Program-made: the position numbers and the translations under genes
Notes under the pieces: model-generated
The model's input: the letters and a program-made list of their open reading frames with translations, nothing else
What the model was told of the DNA's origin: nothing
The model's database searches: none
Assembly: GCA_945897185.1 (NCBI GenBank)
Contig: CAMDFC010000012.1
Location: forward strand, 1-44,238
Direction of reading: 5' to 3'
DNA length: 44,238 bases
Source: Chitinophaga pinensis
GTDB taxonomy: Bacteria > Bacteroidota > Bacteroidia > Chitinophagales > Chitinophagaceae
Shown: positions 24,040 to 32,532 of the stretch, piece after piece
How positions within the stretch are numbered: position 1 is the stretch's first letter
How the letters are laid out: every line of letters begins with the position of its first letter

Positions 24040-24330
24040 ATGTCAACTACAATAGCCATAAACTTAATTTTAGGTGATCGCACGTACAGAATCAAGATAG
24101 AAAATACGGACGAAGAAAAAGCGAGAGAGAAAGCAAGAAGACTGAACGAACAGCTTATTGAGTTCAAGAAACAATATGCAGGCAAAGACATGCAGGATTA
24201 CTTGGCGATGGTTTTACTTTCTTATGTTTTGGAGCAAAAAACCCTAGAAACCGACAATAAAAATGAGGAAATTGGCCTTGTTTTTGAGAGAATAGAGGCC
24301 CTTCTAGACAAATCCCTCTCATCGGAGTAG
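24040..24330 (+). CDS. zapA: Cell division protein ZapA
   Basis: ZapA binds FtsZ and promotes filament bundling at the division site. The 96 residues show the N-terminal ZapA fold (MSTTIAINLILGDRTYRIKIENTDEEKAREKARRLNEQL). A C-terminal helix for tetramer formation follows (MQDYLAMVLLSYVLEQKTLETDNKNEEIGLVFERIEALLDKSL). The length is normal. A weak terminator follows at about 24340, and rny begins 106 bases downstream. The gene is divergent from the 84-aa hypothetical. Confidence 0.9.
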   Translation: MSTTIAINLILGDRTYRIKIENTDEEKAREKARRLNEQLIEFKKQYAGKDMQDYLAMVLLSYVLEQKTLETDNKNEEIGLVFERIEALLDKSLSSE

Positions 24331-24339
24331 TCCAAATTT

Positions 24340-24361
24340 AGCGTCATTTTGGCGTTTTTTT
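24340..24361 (+). terminator. Probable terminator after zapA
   Basis: AGCGTCA pairs with TGGCGTT (two G-U pairs) across a three-base loop and is followed by a T run. The stem is weak but correctly placed nine bases after the zapA stop. Confidence 0.45.
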
Positions 24362-24436
24362 CTTTAACTTCGTAACATTGCCCACATGAAAAAAATTTCG
24401 AAGGGATTGAAATGAAAAAGAAAAAAACATTAACAC

Positions 24437-26005
24437 ATGGAATCGCAACTAATTATACCCATAATCACAGGTATTCTAGCCACTTTGGTTGGACTCGGAC
24501 TGGGTAAACTCATCTTTGCAAAAAACACAGCATCAAAGGTAGAAGAGGCCAAAAGACAAGCCGAACAAATTCTTAACGACGCTCAACTTAAAGCAGAAAG
24601 TCTAAAAAGGGAGAAACTCCTTGAGGCAAAAGAAAATTTCGTTCAGCTCAAGTCTGATCACGAGAAAGACGTTTTTGAAAGAAACAGAAAAATTGTTGAT
24701 TCTGAGAACAGGACCAAACAAAAAGAGCAGCAAATTACCCAAAAGACAGAAACGCTCGAAAAACAGGTAAAAGAAAACGAATCAATCAAAGAAAACCTCA
24801 ACAGGCAGATTGAGATCAACACCCAGAAAAGAAGTGAATTAGAAAAGCACCAGGAAGAGCACATTAGAAAACTAGAAAAAATTGCTGGTCTAAGTGCTGA
24901 AGATGCAAAGGCACAGTTGATTGAGGGCCTAAAACAAGAGGCCTATACCAAGGCACTCTCCTTGCAACAAGAAATTATTGAAGATGCCCGCCAAAAAGCC
25001 AATAAAGAGGCTAGAAAAATAATCATTCAAAGCATACAACGAACGGCAGCTGAACAAACAATTGAGAATACGGTAACTGTTTTCCAATTGGAAAGCGATG
25101 AAATTAAGGGCCAAATTATCGGAAGAGAAGGAAGAAATATCCGCGCTATAGAAGCTGCTACAGGTGTAGATTTGGTAGTAGACGACACCCCAGAAGCGAT
25201 TGTTCTTTCCTCATTCGATCCATTGAGAAGGGAGATTGCCCGATTGGCACTTCAAAGACTGGTGAGTGATGGAAGAATCCACCCTGCAAGAATTGAAGAG
25301 GTGGTAGAAAAAACAAGGAAACAATTGGAAGAACAAGTGATGGAAATTGGCGAAAGAACCATCATTGAACTCGGCATACATGGCCTTCACAAAGAATTAG
25401 TAAGGGTTGTTGGTAAAATGAGGTTCAGGTCGTCTTACGGACAAAACCTATTGATGCACAGTAGAGAAGTAGCCAATCTTTGTGGCATCATGGCTGCTGA
25501 ACTTGGAATGAATCCAAAACTGGCCAAAAGAGCGGGTCTCTTGCACGATATTGGAAAGGTACCAGATGAAGAAACTGAATTGAGCCACGCACTGTTGGGC
25601 GGTAAACTCGCTGAAAAATATGGCGAGAATCCGGCTGTAGTAAACGCCATTGCAGCTCACCACGACGAAACAGAAATGCTATTTGTAATTTCCCCTATTA
25701 TCCAGGCTTGTGATGCCATCAGTGGTGCTAGACCGGGTGCAAGAAGGGAAATCATGCAACAATACATCCAAAGGATCAAAGACTTGGAAAACCTAGCACT
25801 TACCTACAACGGTGTAGAAAAAGCCTATGCAATTCAAGCTGGTAGAGAACTGAGGGTAATTGTTGAGGCCGACAAAATGTCAGACAGTGAAAGCGAAAAA
25901 CTCAGTTTTGAAATGGCCCTAAAAATTCAAACTGAAATGACCTATCCTGGTCAAATTAAAGTAACGGTAATCAGAGAAAAAAGGACTGTAAACATAGCCA
26001 GATAA
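24437..26005 (+). CDS. rny: Ribonuclease Y
   Basis: RNase Y is a membrane-anchored endoribonuclease that initiates mRNA decay. The 522-residue protein has one N-terminal membrane helix (about 5-27) and a long Lys/Glu-rich coiled coil (about 35-195). A KH RNA-binding domain with [20 protein letters not shown] (about 228-247) is next. The HD hydrolase domain has the metal-binding motif LLHDIGK (about 371-377) plus MHSREVANL and AIAAHHDE. All catalytic marks are present. The short gap after zapA has a probable terminator, so rny likely has its own promoter. The predicted location is the inner face of the cytoplasmic membrane. Confidence 0.97.
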   Translation: MESQLIIPIITGILATLVGLGLGKLIFAKNTASKVEEAKRQAEQILNDAQLKAESLKREKLLEAKENFVQLKSDHEKDVFERNRKIVDSENRTKQKEQQITQKTETLEKQVKENESIKENLNRQIEINTQKRSELEKHQEEHIRKLEKIAGLSAEDAKAQLIEGLKQEAYTKALSLQQEIIEDARQKANKEARKIIIQSIQRTAAEQTIENTVTVFQLESDEIKGQIIGREGRNIRAIEAATGVDLVVDDTPEAIVLSSFDPLRREIARLALQRLVSDGRIHPARIEEVVEKTRKQLEEQVMEIGERTIIELGIHGLHKELVRVVGKMRFRSSYGQNLLMHSREVANLCGIMAAELGMNPKLAKRAGLLHDIGKVPDEETELSHALLGGKLAEKYGENPAVVNAIAAHHDETEMLFVISPIIQACDAISGARPGARREIMQQYIQRIKDLENLALTYNGVEKAYAIQAGRELRVIVEADKMSDSESEKLSFEMALKIQTEMTYPGQIKVTVIREKRTVNIAR

Positions 26006-26068
26006 ACCATTAACAATTGGGTAAAAAGAATAAAAACAGGGTTTGCGGGAGGAATAAAATCTAAAAGA

Positions 26069-26100
26069 TTTTGCCACAAACACAAATTTGATTACTTTTG
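26069..26100 (+). promoter_or_regulatory. rplS promoter
   Basis: TTTTG (26069-26073) and TACTTTTG (26093-26100) are exactly 19 bases apart, an ideal Bacteroidota promoter. The expected transcription start is near 26106, about 13 bases before the rplS ATG. Confidence 0.75.
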
Positions 26101-26118
26101 CTCCCCTAATTTAAAGTT

Positions 26119-26469
26119 ATGAACCAAGCAATCGTATTTGTACATGAGCAGTTGACACAAGTAAAAGATTTCCCAAAGTTCAAGGCTGGTGACAATGTAA
26201 CTGTCAATTATAAGATCATCGAAGGAAGCAAGGAAAGAATCCAGAGCTTCAAGGGTGATGTGATTAAGCGCCAGGGCCAAGGTGGCACAGCTACATTTAC
26301 TGTTAGAAAAATTTCTGACGGTGTAGGTGTAGAGAGAACCTTCCCTTTTGCTTCGCCAAACGTTGATTCAATCGTTTTGAACAAAGCTGGTAAAGTGAGA
26401 AAAGCAAAATTATTCTACCTCAGATCCAGAAGTGGAAAGAGTGCGAGGATCAAGGAAAAAAGAATGTAG
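26119..26469 (+). CDS. rplS: 50S ribosomal protein L19
   Basis: L19 sits at the 30S-50S interface of the ribosome. The 116-residue sequence is typical: [65 protein letters not shown] and a basic C-terminal [21 protein letters not shown]. It is a single-gene unit here, with a strong promoter and a clear terminator. The usual trmD-rimM neighbours are absent. Confidence 0.98.
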   Translation: MNQAIVFVHEQLTQVKDFPKFKAGDNVTVNYKIIEGSKERIQSFKGDVIKRQGQGGTATFTVRKISDGVGVERTFPFASPNVDSIVLNKAGKVRKAKLFYLRSRSGKSARIKEKRM

Positions 26470-26490
26470 TCAAAATTCATTTGATACCAA

Positions 26491-26517
26491 AAATCCCGCA
26501 AAAGCGGGATTTTTTTA
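26491..26517 (+). terminator. Intrinsic terminator of rplS
   Basis: A 9-bp perfect stem AAATCCCGC/GCGGGATTT with an AAAA loop is followed by a T run, about 20 bases after the rplS stop. Confidence 0.9.
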
Positions 26518-26573
26518 TGCCCCTCCGGAATGGGAAAAAATCAGTAAATTTGTGATGTATCAAAATTTATTTT

Positions 26574-26789
26574 ATGTTATCCAATAACGTGTTTTTGCTT
26601 GCAATGCCAGGTGGTTCTGAGTGGATCTTCATCATAATTGCAATACTTATTATGTTTGGTGGACGCAAGATTCCTGAATTCATGCGTGGAATTGGTAAGG
26701 GTATTCGCGAATTTAATGATGCCAAGTCTAATGTAAAAAAAGAGATTGAAGAGGGCATTAGTGAAAAAGACAAGGCAAAAGAAGCTTGA
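26574..26789 (+). CDS. tatA: Sec-independent translocase TatA/TatE family protein
   Basis: TatA oligomers form the pore of the twin-arginine export system. The 71-residue protein has one N-terminal hydrophobic helix (about residues 17-31). The FGG hinge and amphipathic helix (MFGGRKIPEFMRGIGKGIREFNDAKSNV) come next, then a charged tail. No tatC is nearby. The window contains one plausible Tat substrate, the metallophosphatase at 3456-4385. gatA begins 20 bases downstream on the same strand and is probably cotranscribed. Confidence 0.92.
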   Translation: MLSNNVFLLAMPGGSEWIFIIIAILIMFGGRKIPEFMRGIGKGIREFNDAKSNVKKEIEEGISEKDKAKEA

Positions 26790-26809
26790 TTTTCTCTATC
26801 TGATTCAAT

Positions 26810-28261
26810 TTGTATACCCACCGTTCAATACCGGAACTCCGAAAAAAATACTTGTGCGGTGAGCTCACCTGCACTGAGGTTGTAAATACATATTTACAAA
26901 ACATAGAACTACAAAAACACCTCAATGCTTTCGTAGAAGTATTTGCTTCCGAAGCAAAGGAGAGGGCTTTAGCGCTTGACAAAAAACTAAAAGACCCTTC
27001 CTCTTGGGGTAAATGCTTTGGTGTAGTTGTAGGCATCAAAGATGTACTCTGTTACAAAGACCATCATGTAGATGCGTCTTCAAAAATCTTACAACAATAC
27101 AAAGCCATTTACACGGCCACCGCCCTCCAGCGTTTGATAGATGAAGATGCAATTGTAATTGGCAACCTTAATTGTGATGAGTTTGCAATGGGTTCCTCAA
27201 ATGAAAATTCAATACATGGAAATGTATTGAATGCAATAGACAATGAGCGGGTGCCTGGTGGGTCTTCGGGTGGATCTGCTGTTGCTGTACAAGCCAATAT
27301 GTGCATGATTAGCTTAGGTTCGGATACGGGTGGATCTGTAAGACAACCTGCTGATTTTTGTGGCATCGTGGGACTAAAACCGGGCTATGGCAGGATTTCT
27401 AGATACGGGCTCATTGCTTATGCCTCTTCATTTGACCAAATTGGTATTTTTTCCAAGCACATAGCAGATGCAGCACTGATACTAGAGACAATTGCGGGTG
27501 CGGATGAATTTGATAGTACTTGTTCAGAGGAAGAGGTACCTCGCTTTAGCCAAATACAGAAAGTGGACAAGAAATATAAAATTGCCTATTTCCCCCAAGC
27601 ACTTGAACATCCCTCTCTCGATGTAGAAATAAAAAATGCAATAGCGCAAAAGATAACTGCTTTAAAAAATACGGGACACGAAGTAGTTCCCGTCGATTTT
27701 AACTACCTAGACTACGTTGTTCCCACCTATTATGTTTTAACAACTGCTGAAGCCTCGTCCAATCTATCAAGATATGATGGCATTAAATTTGGCTATAGAT
27801 CGGATAAAGATAGTGAGGACCTCAATGACCTCTATGTAAATTCTAGGTCAGGTGGATTTGGCAAAGAAGTAAAAAAAAGAATCATGCTGGGTACGTTTGT
27901 ACTTAGCACAGGATATTACGAGGCCTACTTCACAAAAGCCCAACAAATTAGGCAATTGATTTCGGAGCATACAAAAGAGATCTTTTCTGAGTACGACTTT
28001 ATCATCATGCCCACAACGCCATCAACTGCTTTTAAATTTGGAGAAAAAAGCAATGACGCAGTGGAAATGTTTTTAGGTGACCTATATACCGTTTATGCCA
28101 ACCTTGTTGGAGTAGCAGGCATATCAATTCCTTTATTCAAACACAGCAATGGAATGCCATTTGGAATGCAAATAATGTGTGATCGATTTAAAGAAGATAC
28201 ACTATTGTCTTTCTCAACAACCTGTTTAGAAATGCAGGGAAAAGTGGATGCAACAATTTAG
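26810..28261 (+). CDS. gatA: Asp-tRNA(Asn)/Glu-tRNA(Gln) amidotransferase subunit A
   Basis: GatA releases ammonia from glutamine for GatB, which amidates mischarged Glu-tRNA(Gln) or Asp-tRNA(Asn). The amidase triad is visible: K77 in GIKDVL, the serines of VPGGSSGGSA (about 148-157) and LGSDTGGSVRQPAD (about 170-183). The 483 residues are full length. The reading frame has no ATG near its beginning. The family N-terminus (YTHRSIPELRKKYLCGELTCTEVV) is encoded directly after a TTG at 26810, and an in-frame stop lies nine bases upstream, so TTG is the likely start. gatB and gatC are not in the window. Its stop overlaps the convergent acidic-protein gene. Confidence 0.95.
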   Translation: MYTHRSIPELRKKYLCGELTCTEVVNTYLQNIELQKHLNAFVEVFASEAKERALALDKKLKDPSSWGKCFGVVVGIKDVLCYKDHHVDASSKILQQYKAIYTATALQRLIDEDAIVIGNLNCDEFAMGSSNENSIHGNVLNAIDNERVPGGSSGGSAVAVQANMCMISLGSDTGGSVRQPADFCGIVGLKPGYGRISRYGLIAYASSFDQIGIFSKHIADAALILETIAGADEFDSTCSEEEVPRFSQIQKVDKKYKIAYFPQALEHPSLDVEIKNAIAQKITALKNTGHEVVPVDFNYLDYVVPTYYVLTTAEASSNLSRYDGIKFGYRSDKDSEDLNDLYVNSRSGGFGKEVKKRIMLGTFVLSTGYYEAYFTKAQQIRQLISEHTKEIFSEYDFIIMPTTPSTAFKFGEKSNDAVEMFLGDLYTVYANLVGVAGISIPLFKHSNGMPFGMQIMCDRFKEDTLLSFSTTCLEMQGKVDATI

Positions 28262-28653
28262 AAATCGTCATCGTCGTCAAATCCTCCACCAGAGCCGCCT
28301 TCATCAAAGTAAAGGTCTTTGAACTCATCGTCTACGGACAAGTCATCATCATCTTTCTTCCCACCCGCTTTCTTGGATTTGGATTTAGGCACATCAAATT
28401 CTTCGAAGTCAGGATCCCAATTGTCATCCTCCTCTTCAGATTTCTCCCAGTCATCCGCTACTTCTTCGCCATCATCCTCATCCTCATCATTAGATGACTT
28501 GTTGGATTTTTTTGCGGGCAACTCATCGTCTAGGTCGTCATCTTCTTCATCGTCTTTTTTCTTAGACTTTGCAGAAGATTTCACCGGTTTAGATGAGGCT
28601 TCGTTTTCTTCAGGCTTTGTGATCGCCTTTTTTTCATTTGCCGACTTTGCCAT
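28258..28653 (-). CDS. Highly acidic low-complexity protein
   Basis: The 131-residue protein has no recognised domain. It starts with a Lys/Ser-rich 35 residues, and the rest is dominated by Asp and Glu with interspersed Lys/Ser. It contains WDPDFEEFDVPKSKSKKAG and ends GGGFDDDDDF. I recall similar acidic proteins with a DDDDF end beside Bacteroidota housekeeping genes, but no function is known to me. The composition suggests a disordered nucleic-acid mimic or a binding partner of a basic protein, comparable in style to the RNA polymerase delta tail. This is speculation. The gene follows purA on the same strand after 86 bases and overlaps gatA by four bases at its end. Confidence 0.75.
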   Translation of the reverse strand: MAKSANEKKAITKPEENEASSKPVKSSAKSKKKDDEEDDDLDDELPAKKSNKSSNDEDEDDGEEVADDWEKSEEEDDNWDPDFEEFDVPKSKSKKAGGKKDDDDLSVDDEFKDLYFDEGGSGGGFDDDDDF

Positions 28654-28699
28654 ATAAAAAGGAAATTTTTCTATGTAAAATTTCTGAGAGTTTTTTACA

Positions 28700-28733
28700 T
28701 CACCAAATATTTGAAACTATTTTTTTTTGGTGA
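28700..28733 (-). terminator. Inverted repeat between purA and the acidic-protein gene
   Basis: TCACCAAA and TTTGGTGA face each other across 18 bases, and CAAATATTTG (28704-28713) forms a competing palindrome. The position just after the purA stop suggests a weak terminator or attenuator. There is no clean T run on the purA side. Confidence 0.35.
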
Positions 28734-28739
28734 CGCTAT

Positions 28740-30002
28740 TTAGGCCTTAATAATTTGCTCTCTTTCAGGACCATTTGAAATATAACTTACATCTACCCCG
28801 AGGTATTTGTTAATAAATGATATATATTCTTTCATGGGCTGCGGAAGCTCATCTTTCGTTTTCATTCTGGTTATATCTGTTTTCCACCCTTCAAAACTTT
28901 TGTATTGAGGATCAATGTCAACTTTATTCATTTGATAAGGTACCGTGCGTTGTTCTTTACCATCCACTTTATAGCTGGTGCAAACAGAGAGCTCATCAAA
29001 AGCGTCCAAGACATCTGCTTTTGTCATAACCACCTGTGTTACCCCGTTAATCATACAAGCGAAATCCAATGCCACCAAATCAATCCATCCGCACCTTCTA
29101 GGCCTTCCTGTAGTAGCACCAAACTCATTGCCTATTTTTCTCAATCGTTCGCCTGTTTCATCGTGTAGCTCCGTTGGAAATGGTCCGCTTCCCACACGCG
29201 TACAATAAGCCTTGGTTACTCCAATCACTTCCCTGATTTTTTGAGGAGCAATACCCAACCCAGTGCAAACACCAGCGGAGATGGTATTGGAAGAAGTTAC
29301 AAATGGAAATGTACCGAAATCTACATCCAACATGCTGCCTTGTGCACCTTCAGCCAGTATTTTTTTACCTTCTCGTATTTTTTCGTTGATAAAATATTCA
29401 CCATTTACAATTTTGAGTGATTTTAAAAACTCAATGGCCTCGAAAAACTCCTCTTCCCACTCAGAAATGTCGTCGTTGAATCCAAATGAATCCAGCATAC
29501 GCTGGTGCTTCATACGGAGTTTAATGTACTGGGTAGTAAAATTTTTGTCTAGGAGGTCTCCTACACGTAAACCGTTTCTACCGGTTTTGTCCATGTAAGC
29601 CGGTCCAATTCCTTTGAGCGTTGATCCAATTTTTTCATTGCCTTTTGAAATTTCAGAGGCTTTGTCGAGTGCCCTATGTGTTGGCAAGATCAGTTGGGTT
29701 CTTTCAGAAACGTAAAGGTTCTTTTTCCCGTCGATTCCAAAAGCAGTTACTTTATCATATTCCTTCTTCAAGGTAACTGCATCTAAAACAACTCCACTAC
29801 CAATCAAATTCAGTTTATTTTCGTGAAAAATTCCAGATGGAATTTGGTGCAGCACCACTTTTTGTCCATTGATATACAGTGTATGCCCCGCATTGGGTCC
29901 ACCTTGAAATCGAGCAATGATATCATAACGTGGTGCGAAATAATCTACAATCTTTCCTTTCCCTTCATCACCCCATTGCAAACCAAGTAGTACATCAACC
30001 AT
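28740..30002 (-). CDS. purA: Adenylosuccinate synthetase
   Basis: PurA joins IMP and aspartate using GTP in AMP synthesis. From the ATG at 30002 the 420-residue protein begins MVDVLLGLQWGDEGKGKIVDYF, with the GTP-binding WGDEGKGK loop (9-16). It continues with GGPNAGHTLY, GSTLKGIGPAYMDK, EGAQGSMLDVDFGTFPFVTSS, ATTGRPRRCGWID and SNGPEREQII. A longer in-frame start at 30044 would place the promoter box inside the gene and add 14 residues foreign to the family, so I reject it. Rel/SpoT lies upstream on the same strand. The stringent-response signal ppGpp inhibits PurA in several bacteria, so the pairing is functionally suggestive. Confidence 0.97.
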   Translation of the reverse strand: MVDVLLGLQWGDEGKGKIVDYFAPRYDIIARFQGGPNAGHTLYINGQKVVLHQIPSGIFHENKLNLIGSGVVLDAVTLKKEYDKVTAFGIDGKKNLYVSERTQLILPTHRALDKASEISKGNEKIGSTLKGIGPAYMDKTGRNGLRVGDLLDKNFTTQYIKLRMKHQRMLDSFGFNDDISEWEEEFFEAIEFLKSLKIVNGEYFINEKIREGKKILAEGAQGSMLDVDFGTFPFVTSSNTISAGVCTGLGIAPQKIREVIGVTKAYCTRVGSGPFPTELHDETGERLRKIGNEFGATTGRPRRCGWIDLVALDFACMINGVTQVVMTKADVLDAFDELSVCTSYKVDGKEQRTVPYQMNKVDIDPQYKSFEGWKTDITRMKTKDELPQPMKEYISFINKYLGVDVSYISNGPEREQIIKA

Positions 30003-30025
30003 AAAAACAGTTATTGAGTAAGTCG

Positions 30026-30033
30026 CAAATTTA
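30026..30033 (-). promoter_or_regulatory. -7 promoter box of purA
   Basis: TAAATTTG on the minus strand is a perfect match and predicts a start near 30021, about 18 bases before the purA ATG. Confidence 0.55.
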
Positions 30034-30071
30034 GATGAATGCAACTATAAGCAGAAAAATAAATATCCGGT

Positions 30072-32315
30072 TTAAGATTCCGGATTATAACGCTGTACAG
30101 TTTGAATGCCTTGCAATGCCCTTAACTTGTTCAAAAGAAGGTCTAGCTCATCTTTGTCGTGCACGAACAAACGGATATTCCCTTCAAATATTCCTTCCTT
30201 GGCTTCTACGGTAATAGCATTGATATTGATTTTTAAGTCGCCAGATATTAAGTTGGTAATTTTGTGAATTACGCCCACATCATCCAACCCTGTAATTTTC
30301 AATCCTGTAAGGAAGGAAATCTCTTTGTTTTTAACCCATTTTGTTTTTACCACACGGTGTCCGTGGCTGGATAGTAGCCTGGTGGCATTTGGACAGTTGG
30401 TGCGGTGAATGATCAGCCCTTTACCGGTAGTAACAAATCCAAAAACATCATCCCCTGGAATTGGTTTGCAACAATTACCGAGTGAATACATGATTTTATC
30501 ACTTTGTTCACCAAAAATGATCAACTCTGCATCTTTCTTATCGTCTACCCTGGTGTTTTCCGGACCAGCCTTTTCAGGTTCCGTTTTTTTTATTTTAATA
30601 AACTCAATCCGGTCCCCTTTCAATTCAAACTCCTGTAGTTCTTTTAAATCGATTTGTTTAATGGCAATACGATAGAAAAGATCCATCGAGGATGGCATTT
30701 TGTAATAGGCTACGAGTTCATCAATATTGTGTTGAGAAAAGGCTGCACCGTAGGCACTTAATTTCTTTTCTGCAACATATTTTCCATCTTCAGCAATTTT
30801 TCTTTTCTCTTCTTTTAACGCATCCTTGATTCTGCTTTTTGCTTTGGCGGTAACAACTGAAGAAAGCCAATCCTCAGTTGGTTTTTGTTTGTTAGATGTA
30901 ATTATTTCTATTTGATCGCCACTTTTCAATTTATATCCAATGGGTACCAATTTGTGGTTGACTTTTGCACCAATGCATTTGGAACCAATAGCGGAGTGAA
31001 TGCCAAATGCGAAATCAAGGGCAGTAGAACCCACTGGCAACATTTTTACATCTCCCTTTGGTGTGTACACATAAATTTCTTCAGCGAGAAAAGACGTTTT
31101 AAAATCTTGAAGAAAATCAATCGAACTGATGTCTTCACCTCCCAATGTTTCTCTAATTTGAGAAAACCATTTATCAAATCGGTCTTCTTCTGCACCCCCT
31201 TCTTTGTATTTCCAGTGGGCGGCCAATCCCTTCTCTGCAATTTCGTTCATTCGTTTAGAACGTATTTGCACTTCCACCCATTTGCCCTGCGGACCCATCA
31301 CGGTTGTATGCAAAGCCTCGTAACCGTTGGCTTTGGGATTGCTAAGCCAATCTCGCATTCGCTCTGGTGCAGGATTGTACATGTCTGAAACAATAGAATA
31401 AATTTTCCAACAAGCTTCTTTTTCATGTTCAAATCCAGCTGTAACAATAATGCGAATGGCAAAGAGATCGTATACCTCTTCGAACTCCACATTCTTCTTT
31501 TTCATTTTGTTCCAAATAGAATGAATGGATTTGGGTCGGCCATAAATCTCATAAGCAAACTCTGCTTTATCCAATTTCTCTTTTACCGGCTTAATGAACT
31601 CGTTGATGTATTTGGTTCTTTCACGCTTTGTTTCAGAAAGTTTTTTCGCAACCTGTTTGTAGGTATCGGGATCAAGGTACTTCATTGCCAAATCCTCCAT
31701 CTCCGTTTTCAGATTGTATAAACCCATTCGATGTGCAAGCGGGGCGTATACGTAAACGGTTTCAGATGCAGTTTTTAACTGTTTTTCCCTCTTCATGCTG
31801 TCTAGGGTTCTCATGTTGTGCAGGCGATCACATAACTTAATGAGTATCACACGCGGGTCATCGGTGAGTGTGAGTAGTATTTTTTTAAAATTTTCTACTT
31901 GTTGGGTAGTGTTGTTGTCTACTACCGTAGCAATTTTTGTAAGGCCGTCGATAATTTTGGCCATCTCGGATCCAAACTCAAGTTGGATCTCTTCTAATGT
32001 TAAGTCGGTGTCTTCAATAGTATCGTGCAAAAGTGCACAGATGGTAGACCGCACGCCAAGACCAATTTCCTCTACACAAATCATGGCTACTGAAAGGGGA
32101 TGAAAAATATAGGGCTCCCCTGTTTTCCTACGCATGGTTTTATGGGCTTCTACAGACAATTCAAAGGCCCTGCGCACCAATTCCTTGTCGCCTGTCTTCA
32201 ATTTTGGCTTTAGTGCCCTTAGTAATGCTCTGTACCGCCTGACTATTTCTTTTTTTTCTTGCTCATCTGTCAGGTCGTACGGAGACGGTTGTTTTTCCAA
32301 TTCCAAGCTTTCCAT
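30072..32315 (-). CDS. spoT: Bifunctional (p)ppGpp synthetase/hydrolase (Rel/SpoT)
   Basis: This enzyme makes and degrades the stringent-response alarmone. The 747 residues (start at 32315, MESLELEKQPS) contain the HD hydrolase domain (FHPLSVAMI with H72, and LLHDTIEDTD with H97/D98). The synthetase domain has YGRPKSIHSIWNKMKKKNVEFEEVYDLFAIRII and YEALHTTVMGPQGKWVEVQIRS. A TGS domain (VYTPKGDVKMLPVGSTALDFAFGIHSAIG) and a C-terminal ACT domain (GLKITGLDDVGVIHKITNLIS) complete it. Both active sites look intact. An in-frame TTG nine bases upstream is part of the promoter box, so I do not use it. A perfect -7 box ends six bases before the ATG. Confidence 0.95.
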   Translation of the reverse strand: MESLELEKQPSPYDLTDEQEKKEIVRRYRALLRALKPKLKTGDKELVRRAFELSVEAHKTMRRKTGEPYIFHPLSVAMICVEEIGLGVRSTICALLHDTIEDTDLTLEEIQLEFGSEMAKIIDGLTKIATVVDNNTTQQVENFKKILLTLTDDPRVILIKLCDRLHNMRTLDSMKREKQLKTASETVYVYAPLAHRMGLYNLKTEMEDLAMKYLDPDTYKQVAKKLSETKRERTKYINEFIKPVKEKLDKAEFAYEIYGRPKSIHSIWNKMKKKNVEFEEVYDLFAIRIIVTAGFEHEKEACWKIYSIVSDMYNPAPERMRDWLSNPKANGYEALHTTVMGPQGKWVEVQIRSKRMNEIAEKGLAAHWKYKEGGAEEDRFDKWFSQIRETLGGEDISSIDFLQDFKTSFLAEEIYVYTPKGDVKMLPVGSTALDFAFGIHSAIGSKCIGAKVNHKLVPIGYKLKSGDQIEIITSNKQKPTEDWLSSVVTAKAKSRIKDALKEEKRKIAEDGKYVAEKKLSAYGAAFSQHNIDELVAYYKMPSSMDLFYRIAIKQIDLKELQEFELKGDRIEFIKIKKTEPEKAGPENTRVDDKKDAELIIFGEQSDKIMYSLGNCCKPIPGDDVFGFVTTGKGLIIHRTNCPNATRLLSSHGHRVVKTKWVKNKEISFLTGLKITGLDDVGVIHKITNLISGDLKININAITVEAKEGIFEGNIRLFVHDKDELDLLLNKLRALQGIQTVQRYNPES

Positions 32316-32321
32316 ACCAGA

Positions 32322-32329
32322 CAAATTTA
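32322..32329 (-). promoter_or_regulatory. -7 promoter box next to the rel/spoT start
   Basis: TAAATTTG on the minus strand ends six bases before the ATG at 32315, which would leave almost no leader. Confidence 0.45.
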
Positions 32330-32370
32330 CTGAAAAAGGAAATGATTGCCTTTTTTTGATAAGAATCTGT

Positions 32371-32378
32371 TACCTTTG
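32371..32378 (+). promoter_or_regulatory. -7 promoter box of tRNA-Leu
   Basis: TACCTTTG is a perfect match, 45 bases upstream of the tRNA. A TTG near 32347 stands about 22 bases upstream, at a long spacing. Confidence 0.5.
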
Positions 32379-32423
32379 CCACCCACTTTGAAAAGAGCTG
32401 CTGCCTGAAATTCAGTCAGTTTT

Positions 32424-32505
32424 GCGGGTGTGGTGAAATTGGTAGACACGCCAGACTTAGGATCTGGTGCCGCGAGGCTTGGGGGTTCGAGTCCCTCCAT
32501 CCGCA
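32424..32505 (+). tRNA. tRNA-Leu (anticodon TAG)
   Basis: The acceptor strands GCGGGTG and CATCCGC pair with one G-U. The anticodon arm CCAGA-CTTAGGA-TCTGG carries TAG. A class II variable arm (TGCCGCGAGGCTTG region) and the T-arm GGGGG-TTCGAGT-CCCTC follow. The discriminator is A, and CCA is not encoded. The length is 82 nt. It lies 27 bases before trigger factor on the same strand, so the two may share a primary transcript. Confidence 0.95.
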
Positions 32506-32532
32506 CACCGCTCTTTTCACAATCTAATAAGT

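Noticed and set aside
24386-24415. Nine-codon frame (MKKISKGLK) before rny as a leader peptide
   Set aside because: It is too short, with no run of a regulatory amino acid and no paired attenuator hairpins.
24331-24436. 6S RNA downstream of zapA, as in Proteobacteria
   Set aside because: The gap is only 106 bases and shows no long bulged hairpin.
28319-28657. Serine-rich frame antisense to the acidic protein
   Set aside because: It is the complement of GAT/GAA-rich codons. The acidic frame has the better start, end and context.
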